A DNA stretch of 13,460 nucleotides from Hyphomicrobiales bacterium (GTDB lineage: Bacteria; Pseudomonadota; Alphaproteobacteria; Rhizobiales; CAYWUX01). The stretch is from NCBI GenBank assembly GCA_028279265.1, contig JANQOC010000507.1, positions 1 to 13,460 of the forward strand, given 5' to 3'. The position numbers were made by a program, and so were the translations under genes. The notes under the pieces are model-generated. The model was not told where the DNA came from. It ran no database searches and worked only from the letters and a program-made list of their open reading frames with translations. This document shows, piece by piece, positions 5,798 to 12,051 of this stretch (the stretch's first letter is position 1; every line of letters starts with the position of its first letter).

Positions 5798-7102
5798 TCA
5801 ATTTTTCACCCACTGGTCAAGGCGTGTCAGACGCTCCTGGTAGGCTTGCTCCAGACAGGGGGCATTGTTGCGGCATCGATTGCGTGTCGATATCCATGAG
5901 CGCTGCTCCTTGAGCAGATCGTCGGCCTCGTCTTTTGTCAAACGGCCTTTGACACGAAAATAGAGGGTCGCCATGCGCGCATCCATCTGGGAGAGCCGAA
6001 AGCTTCCGCAAATCGTACGTTCGACAATTCCCGAACTTGTATCGCAGTCAAAACTTGGCCCCGATGTGGGCCGGGTGGTGGAATTTTCCACCCGCCGCAC
6101 CAGCACGCGGGCAATGGCGACGAACTTGCCGTCGGGATAGCGCTCCAGATAAGCCTTGATCAGCTCCACGTCACCCAGGTCCTTGACGCTTTCCCAGTAA
6201 ATCTGCTCTTCACGGCGATCGATTGTGTCGGCGCCGGGACGGGAGGCATTGCGCAGCGTGCCCGTGGTCACAGGATCGCGGGAACGCGGGTTAAAGGAAA
6301 AATTACTTTCCAGTTTCGACCATCTCTCCGGGCGCTGTGCGTTATCCGTCGCACGTTTCACATCCCGCTGAACGGCCTTCAACATGACTTCAATATCAAT
6401 GCCGGGCCGCTCTATATGGTTGAGGAGTGCCTGGGTGAACGGGCTGTGATCCCCTTTCCCGTCTTCGGCGACCTGGCCGGGTTCGGTGGCAAACACAATC
6501 AGGGATTCCTCACCTCGGGGTTTCATCAGGCTCAAACCGCGATTGACAGAAGTGTTCCGCGTCCTTGTTCGAATGGATCGCTGCAACGTTTCTGCCAGGG
6601 GATTATTGCGGCATGCATCGAGAAACAGCAGGCTTACCCGTGCCGAGGCCGCCATCTCGTTCATAATTTCATCAATGGGTATGGTTTCCCTGCGCAGGCG
6701 GAACTGGCTTGTGAGCTTGGCGTCGACCGGTACAATATAGTTGTTACCGCCAAAGCTCAGCCCGTGCCCGGCATAGAAAAACAATCCGACATCTGCCCCC
6801 TGCAATTTCTGCGAAAATCGATCGAGCTGTTCCGACAGTCCGTCAATGTCCATGTCATAAGCTTCGACAACTTCAAAGTTCAATTTCTGGAGACTCGCCG
6901 CAATCGCGCGGGCGTCATTAGCCGGATTCGCAAGGGGTGTCGTATGTTGATAGTCCGCATTGCCGATAACCAGCGCCACGCGCTTTTCGGCACGCAGGTT
7001 CCCCGGTAAGAAAACCACCAGTAAAATCAAGAACAGTATCAGGTACGGAATCCGACCTGACCTGGGTCCCCTTTTTGGAACCGTTCCAATGCGCACCCCC
7101 AT
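5798..7102 (-). CDS. Secreted caspase-like protein (Peptidase C14) with C-terminal LprI-type domain
   Basis: The product is 434 residues. A signal peptide or N-terminal anchor covers about residues 16-38 (PYLILFLILLVVFLPG, then LRA). The caspase-like domain follows (about 40-270): RVALVIGNADY, the catalytic His in FFYAGHG (H113) and the catalytic Cys in LFLDACRNNP (C164), so the dyad is intact. A linker carries the WESVKDLGDVELIKAYLERY motif (303-322) often seen after bacterial caspase domains. The C-terminus (about 350-433) resembles the lysozyme-inhibitor LprI/DUF1311 domain, with cysteines C353, C365, C410 and C416, enough for two disulfides. This predicts an envelope cysteine protease with Arg/Lys-type specificity, but targets are unknown. 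AAGGAG lies 7 bases before ATG 7102, fixing the start. The amidase gene follows directly. Confidence 0.92.
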   Translation of the reverse strand: MGVRIGTVPKRGPRSGRIPYLILFLILLVVFLPGNLRAEKRVALVIGNADYQHTTPLANPANDARAIAASLQKLNFEVVEAYDMDIDGLSEQLDRFSQKLQGADVGLFFYAGHGLSFGGNNYIVPVDAKLTSQFRLRRETIPIDEIMNEMAASARVSLLFLDACRNNPLAETLQRSIRTRTRNTSVNRGLSLMKPRGEESLIVFATEPGQVAEDGKGDHSPFTQALLNHIERPGIDIEVMLKAVQRDVKRATDNAQRPERWSKLESNFSFNPRSRDPVTTGTLRNASRPGADTIDRREEQIYWESVKDLGDVELIKAYLERYPDGKFVAIARVLVRRVENSTTRPTSGPSFDCDTSSGIVERTICGSFRLSQMDARMATLYFRVKGRLTKDEADDLLKEQRSWISTRNRCRNNAPCLEQAYQERLTRLDQWVKN

Positions 7103-7137
7103 TAAACTCTCCTTGTCCCGATTCTGGAATCAAGACA

Positions 7138-7165
7138 ATTATAGTTTTTTTAATACATTCAGCAA
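7138..7165 (-). promoter_or_regulatory. Probable promoter of the caspase-amidase genes
   Basis: On the minus strand a perfect TATAAT (7143-7138) is preceded by TTGCTG (7165-7160) at 16-base spacing, with an A7 run in the spacer. Transcription would start near 7131, leaving a short leader of about 29 bases before ATG 7102 that holds the AAGGAG site. The -35 match is only partial. Confidence 0.45.
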
Positions 7166-7331
7166 TTCTAATTCGAACCCTTGGACGATGGCCTTCATTC
7201 CCTGTAACTCAGCCCAATTCTTTCCGAATTCTAAATGCGCTCCCGGTTGTTGTGCCGTTCCGAACCGGTTTTAAGACCGGGCTAACCCTGGGTTGATCCG
7301 ATATTTGCTATTTCTAGAATTCCAATAATAT

Positions 7332-7347
7332 TGGCTTGCCACTTGCT
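7332..7347 (+). promoter_or_regulatory. Sigma-54 (-24/-12) promoter element of the Flp pilin gene
   Basis: TGGCTTGCCACTTGCT contains GG (7333-7334) and GC (7345-7346) separated by exactly 10 bases, with the TGGC and TTGCT cores of the RpoN consensus. Only the ACG after TGGC is missing. Transcription would begin near 7358, about 25 bases before GTG 7383 and just before the GGAGGA site. The fit in sequence, spacing and position is good. No enhancer-binding-protein site was identified upstream. Confidence 0.5.
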
Positions 7348-7382
7348 TCATTTGTACCGATTGCTTTTTGGAGGATAGCGTC

Positions 7383-7589
7383 GTGTCAAATCGAGATTAC
7401 GGTAAAGCAAAACGGTCTACTCAGGGACTCATGAAGCGTTTCCTATTGTGCACATCAGGAGCCACGGCTATCGAATACGCCATGATCGCCGGCGCCTTGT
7501 CTATTGTCATTATCGGGACGGTCTATCAAATAGGTTCTACGGTGCAGGGGAACTTCGATGATGTGCAGGACGCTTATCCGGAAATCTAA
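7383..7589 (+). CDS. Flp/Fap-type pilin subunit (Tad system)
   Basis: This 68-residue prepilin is of normal length for Flp pilins, which are cleaved by a prepilin peptidase and assembled by the Tad secretion machinery into adhesive fimbriae. The cleavage motif is TSGATAIEYAMIAG. Cleavage after G26 leaves A27 as the first mature residue, with E31 and Y32 at the +5/+6 positions required in this family. A hydrophobic helix (about 33-52) and a short polar tail (NFDDVQDAYPEI) follow. GTG 7383 is chosen because GGAGGA lies 7 bases upstream; a TTG at 7368 would overlap that site. No tad/cpa genes are nearby, so it is an orphan pilin in this window. A sigma-54-like element lies just upstream. Confidence 0.9.
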   Translation: MSNRDYGKAKRSTQGLMKRFLLCTSGATAIEYAMIAGALSIVIIGTVYQIGSTVQGNFDDVQDAYPEI

Positions 7590-7712
7590 CAATCCGTGAG
7601 TTTCTGCTGAATGACACCGCCAGAACTGTAACCCGGTTCTGCAACGCAGACTTGAGATTGTATCCCTCTCCGGCGCCCAAGGGCGCAAATAGTTTACGCG
7701 AATAGTTTATCA

Positions 7713-7762
7713 GGCAGGTTTGCGAGGCCCATTGACCTGAACCCGGGCCTGCCCTAACTTTT
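7713..7762 (+). terminator. Possible terminator of the Flp gene
   Basis: AGGCCC (7725-7730) pairs with GGGCCT (7745-7750). Alternatively GGCAGG (7713-7718) pairs with CCTGCC (7748-7753). The right arm is followed by CTAACTTTTAAAT. The two folds compete. A smaller palindrome, GCGCCCAAGGGCGC, and two copies of AATAGTTTA lie just upstream. Termination is plausible but the T tract is short. Confidence 0.35.
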
Positions 7763-7797
7763 AAATCCTTGTAAATCGCAATTGTAGTTGGAATCCG

Positions 7798-7998
7798 ATG
7801 ACTGACTCTCTTCCGGCCCTTCAAAATCGACTTCAGGAAGTCTCAGAAGAAATTCGGAGTTTTACCGGCCCCATTCCAGCCTGCGACGTGCATTTCAATG
7901 CCCTGCTTGAGGAAAGGCGAATGCTTTCGCACCGTATTCGTGATCTCTCCCGGAAACCAGATCAGGAATTTTCGGAACCGCGCCCAGGCCGGCGGTAA
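7798..7998 (+). CDS. Small charged hypothetical protein
   Basis: This 66-residue product is rich in Leu, Glu and Arg and has heptad-like spacing (LQNRLQEVSEEIRSF, then FNALLEERRMLSHRIRDL). It is interrupted by a short GPIPACD turn, suggesting a helical hairpin or coiled-coil mini-protein. The C-terminal tail is polar and basic. No domain is recognised. There is no clear Shine-Dalgarno before ATG 7798. The stop lies only 8 bases from the stop of the convergent oxidoreductase gene, with no terminator between them, so the two transcripts probably overlap at their 3' ends. Confidence 0.5.
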   Translation: MTDSLPALQNRLQEVSEEIRSFTGPIPACDVHFNALLEERRMLSHRIRDLSRKPDQEFSEPRPGRR

Positions 7999-8006
7999 TC
8001 ATCTGC

Positions 8007-9224
8007 TCAAACACATTCCTTCAGATCCACGCCCGAGGCAATCCGCGCGGCATCGGGATTAATTCCCGCCATCAGCCATTTGCGCCCGGTCATGTAACTC
8101 TTGGGATCATTCATGGCATCAACCGCAAGAAACTGTTCCCCACTGAAATACCAGACAGATTGGGAATTCTCGCGGGCACCGGCCCGCACGACGGTCTGAT
8201 CAAAACCCGTATTCAATCCGGCGATCTGTAATTTGGTGTCATATTGGTCAGACCAGAACCATGGAACGGGATCATAGGCCGTTGCCTCACCCATGATCGC
8301 TTCGGCAACTTTTTCCGCCTGGTCAATGGCATTTTGCACGGATTCGAGCCGCACCCGCCGCCCCTTGTAAACAAAGGACGTACAATCGCCGGCGGCATAG
8401 ATGTCCGGGTGCGACGTCTGACCGAATGCGTCAACAGATATGCCGTTTTCGATTTCGAGACCTGCGGCTTCGGCGAGGGTGACATCGGGACGGATACCGA
8501 TACCGAGAACGGTGAGATCCACGATTTGGGAAGAGCCGTCATCAAACGTGGCTTCCAGCGTGTCACCGTCAGCACCTGCCAGAGCGGCGAGGGATGTGGA
8601 TGTTCTGATATTAACCCCGCGCTTCTCATGCAGCTCATGAAAATAGGTGGCGGTATCCGTCGATGCGACGCGCTTCAATAACCGGTCCTGCAATTCAACC
8701 AGGGTCACCTCAAGACCGCAGCTGGCAGCGACAGCAGCAATTTCAAGACCGATATAACCACCTCCGACGATAAGCAGGCGCTTGTTCTCGCTGAAACGGG
8801 GCTGCAGCCGGTCGATATCAGCCAGTGATCTGATCGTTTGCACGGAGGACGGGACGGGTTGAAAGGAAGCCGGCAAATCCATCGGCACGGACCCGGTGGT
8901 CACGACCAGCTTGTCCCAACTGCATTTTTCGCCGTTCGATAAGACAAGCGACCTGTCGTCCGGTACGATCGATTCAACTCTCACATTCGAAATGACTGTG
9001 ATGTTCTGATCCTCATAAAACGCCGCGGGTTTGATATAGAGACGCTCCCGGGGCAGTTCACCGAGCAGAAACTTCTTGGTCAATGGCGGGCGCTGATAGG
9101 GGAGTTCCGGTTCTTCACCTATCAGGATCAGCTCTCCGGCAAATCCCAGGGATCGCAATTTTGCGGCAGCGGAAATTCCGGCCTGTCCGGCGCCAATGAC
9201 GACAATTTTGTTCAATTCCGGCAA
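8007..9224 (-). CDS. FAD/NAD(P)-dependent oxidoreductase, ferredoxin-reductase type
   Basis: This 405-residue flavoprotein resembles the rhodocoxin/putidaredoxin reductase group, which passes electrons from NAD(P)H through FAD to a small iron-sulfur protein. The N-terminal FAD-binding motif is VVIGAGQAGISAAAKL (about 8-23), followed by YQRPPLTKKFL (43-53), typical of this group. The NAD(P)-binding motif is LIVGGGYIGLEIA (151-163). IYAAGDC (285-291) is the second FAD contact. The C-terminal part, with WFWSDQYDTKLQIAG, matches the Reductase_C region. Translation appears to start at TTG 9224, since no ATG is available and GGGAG lies 8 bases upstream. No ferredoxin, P450 or dioxygenase gene is adjacent, so the electron acceptor is unknown. 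It diverges from the AMIN amidase gene. Confidence 0.92.
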   Translation of the reverse strand: MPELNKIVVIGAGQAGISAAAKLRSLGFAGELILIGEEPELPYQRPPLTKKFLLGELPRERLYIKPAAFYEDQNITVISNVRVESIVPDDRSLVLSNGEKCSWDKLVVTTGSVPMDLPASFQPVPSSVQTIRSLADIDRLQPRFSENKRLLIVGGGYIGLEIAAVAASCGLEVTLVELQDRLLKRVASTDTATYFHELHEKRGVNIRTSTSLAALAGADGDTLEATFDDGSSQIVDLTVLGIGIRPDVTLAEAAGLEIENGISVDAFGQTSHPDIYAAGDCTSFVYKGRRVRLESVQNAIDQAEKVAEAIMGEATAYDPVPWFWSDQYDTKLQIAGLNTGFDQTVVRAGARENSQSVWYFSGEQFLAVDAMNDPKSYMTGRKWLMAGINPDAARIASGVDLKECV

Positions 9225-9473
9225 TATTCTAGCTCCCTCACCCTCCGGTTACACGGATATTAGGATGTTCTTAACGTAAACTGCGGCATTCTTTTTGACT
9301 GAACAAGCGTTGTCACAAGATTGCCACGATCTTTTCGATGAACCGCCGCTTTTCTAAGCCAGTTTATGCGAAGGGAAACCAGGCTGAGCGGTTACAAAGT
9401 TTGTTTGCAAATTCAGCGCATTAGTGCCTGTTTTAAATCATGTCCGTAAAATGGGTCAAGGTCGGGTGAAGAC

Positions 9474-10691
9474 GTGGATAGTATAACGCTCAGGATTAGA
9501 ATTGTATTCACAATTGTCGGTGTCTGCATTCTTGCCGGTTTGTTCGCAACCGGAGAAGTGCGTTCCCGTGAAGCACAACACGCCAATGACGATCTGACAT
9601 TATTCACCATAGAAATCCCGAAGAAAGTTGACTACTCCATTTTTACCCTGAGCAATCCCAACCGGATTGTGGTCGACTTACCGGAAATGCCTCTCCGAAT
9701 ACCATCCCTGAGTGAACGTAAGAAGTCCGGTTTGATCCGGGATGTGAAGTATGCGCTCGTCATCAAGGGCAAAGCGCGGCTGGTCATCGAAACAACCGTT
9801 CCCACCAAGGTAGCGAAATCTCTCATCACCCAGCCATCAAAAAAGGAATGGGCACGGATTGAACTCGGACTGGCGCGAAACGATCCCATTGCCCAGACCC
9901 TGAACCGGGGAATGAAACGCTCTGCCAACCACATTGTTCCGCCGAAACCTGTCCGCGTGCATCCACCGTCGGAGTTCAGCCTGCCTCTTATCGTCGTGGA
10001 CCCCGGTCATGGGGGTAACGATACCGGCGCCATCAAACACGGTGTCCGGGAGAAAGATGTTGTCCTGGCCTTCGCCAAGAACCTTAAAGAACGTCTTGAA
10101 AAAACCAAGCGCTACAGGGTGAAACTGACCCGCAAGGACGATACGTTCATCCCCTTGAAAAAACGTGCGGCCTTTGCACGGAAACAAAAAGCGGACCTGT
10201 TCATCTCGATTCATGCCGACTATTCTTCTTCGCGGCAATCATCGGTGCGCGGAGCGACGTTTTATTCTCTCACTGACAAGACGGCCAAGCGACTTGCAAA
10301 CAGAAGCAAGCGAAGCATGAAAGTCGCAGACCTGATACCGACCTCTACGAAAACACAGAACGATTCAATGCAGTTCGAACCGGCCGTTCGCAACATACTT
10401 ATGGATCTCGGCCGACGCTGGGTTCAGCACAATAACGGCCGCACAAACCTGCTCGTGGATTCGCTGAAAGAATTCATGGGGGATGCGACGAAGCTTAAAT
10501 CCAATCCGCACCGGAATGCGAACTTCGCCGTTCTGAAATCAGCAGAAGTACCCTCTGTGCTCATTGAACTGGCTTATGTAAGTAACGCCAAGGATGCCAA
10601 ACTCCTGAAGTCCCTCTCGTGGCGGAAAAATGTCTCGGAAGCTCTGACCTCCTCGATAGACAACTATTTCAGCCACCTTCCAAACTACTAA
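9474..10691 (+). CDS. N-acetylmuramoyl-L-alanine amidase, AMIN + Amidase_3 (AmiC-like)
   Basis: This 405-residue periplasmic enzyme cleaves the MurNAc-L-Ala bond, in this family mostly during septal peptidoglycan splitting. A hydrophobic signal segment (about residues 8-27) is followed by an AMIN domain (about 40-132), which in relatives binds peptidoglycan at the septum. A basic linker and an Amidase_3 domain from about 170 come next. Zinc ligands are H179 (DPGHGG), E193 (VREKD) and H247 (SIHADY); the catalytic Glu is E365 (VLIELAYVSN). The segment at about 270-345 is the position of the autoinhibitory insertion that LytM-type activators (EnvC/NlpD) relieve. The start is GTG 9474, with only a weak ribosome-binding site; an in-frame TAA at 9447 limits extension upstream. 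Confidence 0.94.
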   Translation: MDSITLRIRIVFTIVGVCILAGLFATGEVRSREAQHANDDLTLFTIEIPKKVDYSIFTLSNPNRIVVDLPEMPLRIPSLSERKKSGLIRDVKYALVIKGKARLVIETTVPTKVAKSLITQPSKKEWARIELGLARNDPIAQTLNRGMKRSANHIVPPKPVRVHPPSEFSLPLIVVDPGHGGNDTGAIKHGVREKDVVLAFAKNLKERLEKTKRYRVKLTRKDDTFIPLKKRAAFARKQKADLFISIHADYSSSRQSSVRGATFYSLTDKTAKRLANRSKRSMKVADLIPTSTKTQNDSMQFEPAVRNILMDLGRRWVQHNNGRTNLLVDSLKEFMGDATKLKSNPHRNANFAVLKSAEVPSVLIELAYVSNAKDAKLLKSLSWRKNVSEALTSSIDNYFSHLPNY

Positions 10692-11214
10692 AATCCCCAT
10701 TCAGCATCTCGCCAGTTCAAACCGGCTGGGTTCCGGGAACAGGTTGATCGAAATCCATCTGTCTGCGCACGGCTTTTCTATTGGATTTGATCTCTGAATG
10801 CCTTGACTTCACTGTTGATCAAAAATGCACTGTTGCCTTGCTGCATTGCAAACTCTCGCAACTTGCCGTTTATAATCAGGGTTCCAACTACAGTGTTTTT
10901 TCCCATTGTTGAAACAGTGGTTTGCTCCGGTTATTGAAGATTATACAAAGGCGCTTTCTTGCTGTTCGGCTTGTAATAACTAAGTATTTGTTCTACTCCA
11001 GAAAATAATAGACGAGATTGTAAGAAGCGGCAGATGATTATGCCCCTCGACACTTGCCAAGTAGTATGAATGCTTTATAGATAGTAGTTCGTTTCCATAC
11101 TACCTTGGTTCTATACTTTTTGAATTCTCAATATGTAGTTATCTTAACTCCTTTTTTATTAGTAGTTGTGATGTTGATTTTATTCGTTTAAATTCATTTC
11201 CTCGGAGGATTTAT
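10692..11214. other. AT-rich intergenic region with no gene
   Basis: About 520 bases without a convincing reading frame. From about 10900 the sequence becomes distinctly AT-rich. It holds a long inverted repeat (11057-11108), recurring TAGTAGTT motifs (11082-11089 and 11160-11167), a hairpin-like CCATTGTTGAAACAGTGG (10903-10920), and repeated CACTGTTG (10811-10818 and 10829-10836). It forms the leader or promoter region of the downstream basic-protein gene. No tRNA or known riboswitch fold was recognised. Confidence 0.5.
11057..11108. repeat. Long inverted repeat upstream of the basic-protein gene
   Basis: CCAAGTAGTATG (11057-11068) is complementary to CATACTACCTTGG (11096-11108) apart from one bulged base, enclosing a 27-base AT-rich loop. 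No T tract follows, so it is not an obvious terminator. It may be an RNA structure in the leader, a regulator-binding site, or a remnant of a small repeat element. Confidence 0.5.
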
Positions 11215-11586
11215 ATGACAAATTCAGTTTTACAAGAACTCAAGTCCCTGGACGCTCGTCGAACGGCACTATTGGATCGAGCAAAAAAAGAGGCGCTTGT
11301 CGATGCGGAGAAAGCGGTAAAAGTACTTAATTCGTTAGGATTTAACTATCAGCTTGTTGACAGCGGCGCCGGACGCTCACCTGTTGCGCTGAAAGCGACA
11401 AAATCCAAGCGGAAGGTTTCGAGAAAGAAGAGCCGCAAAGGTACGCGAACTCCGAAAGATGAACCTTGCCCCATTTGCAAGTTCAAGACATCTCCACCCC
11501 ACGACCGGCGTACTCACCGAATGCAGAAATCCAAAAAGCCATTCTCAGCAAAAGAATTGGCGGAACGCGGTTATTCCAAAACCTAG
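11215..11586 (+). CDS. Small basic coiled-coil protein with a CxxC/HxxxxH putative zinc site
   Basis: This 123-residue protein has two parts. The N-terminal half (about 1-46) is helical and charged (VLQELKSLDARRTALLDRAK) and looks like an oligomerisation helix. A very basic linker follows (about 60-78, KSKRKVSRKKSRKGTRTP). The C-terminal part contains EPCPICKFKTSPPHDRRTH, with C85, C88, H96 and H101 spaced like a C2H2 zinc site, and then KKPFSAKELAERGY. The layout, an oligomerising helix plus a basic DNA-binding-like tail, recalls nucleoid-associated H-NS-type proteins, but the H-NS AT-hook motif is absent and I do not claim that family. GGAGGA lies 6 bases before ATG 11215, an excellent ribosome-binding site. 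A terminator follows at 11624. Confidence 0.8.
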   Translation: MTNSVLQELKSLDARRTALLDRAKKEALVDAEKAVKVLNSLGFNYQLVDSGAGRSPVALKATKSKRKVSRKKSRKGTRTPKDEPCPICKFKTSPPHDRRTHRMQKSKKPFSAKELAERGYSKT

Positions 11587-11623
11587 TTGCCCGTGATTGG
11601 CATGACGGTTCAGATAGAGCCTG

Positions 11624-11650
11624 AATAAGCCTCTATACAAAGGCTTATTT
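11624..11650 (+). terminator. Terminator of the basic-protein gene
   Basis: AATAAGCC (11624-11631) pairs perfectly with GGCTTATT (11642-11649) around a 10-base loop, and the right arm runs into TTTTGAG. It lies about 40 bases after the stop codon of the basic-protein gene. The stem is AU-rich at its base, so it is a moderate intrinsic terminator. Confidence 0.6.
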
Positions 11651-12051
11651 TGAGTTGTCCTTTCGGTTGATTATCTCTCGGAACTCGTCGGCATCCATTG
11701 CGCTTGCACAAGATAATTTTACGGCGATTCCAGTATGGCCCCCGGAGCAGTGATCCCTCTATCCCGCTGCAGGGGTATTCCGGCCAGTGGTAGGTGCGGC
11801 GGCAAACAAGCCCGTATACTGTGTTGTTCACATACAGTGTCCCTGAGCTAGTCGTTCATTCTCGGAGCCGGAACAGGCCATTGTCGGAAAATTTAAGTAT
11901 AACCCAATCGCCTCTCTTTTACTTGCTTACCTTTCCTGCATAATTTAAATCAATCCGGGATAAGTTATGTTATGACTGCTGCAGCTACGACCATGGGGTC
12001 CGGCAGAATCGAGCATAAGGTTGTCCTTTGTCCGCATCTGAATTTAATCCA
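11651..12051. other. Intergenic region before the permease, possibly with a decayed gene fragment
   Basis: About 400 bases with no convincing intact gene. On the minus strand, protein-like stretches occur in two different frames between about 11830 and 11645 (a segment with RRTYHWPEYPCSGIEG, then in another frame SCASAMDADEFREIINRKDN ending at a stop at 11645). This would fit a frameshifted remnant. An imperfect hairpin, ACTGTGT/ATACAGT, lies near 11818-11838. No Fur-type operator was recognised upstream of the iron-type permease. Confidence 0.35.

Noticed and set aside
6416..7009. Plus-strand open frame of 197 codons
   Set aside because: Antisense to the caspase domain, with no ribosome-binding site and no motif.
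10903..10920. Terminator after the AMIN amidase gene
   Set aside because: The hairpin CCATTGTTGAAACAGTGG is preceded, not followed, by its T run, and it lies more than 200 bases beyond the stop codon.
11610..11831. Intact 73-codon minus-strand gene
   Set aside because: It runs through the terminator stem at 11624-11649, has no ribosome-binding site, and changes to a more protein-like frame midway; kept only as a possible remnant.
11818..11838. LexA-like CTGT...ACAG site
   Set aside because: The half-sites are too far apart for the 16-base LexA pattern, and the alphaproteobacterial GTTC-N7-GTTC form is absent.
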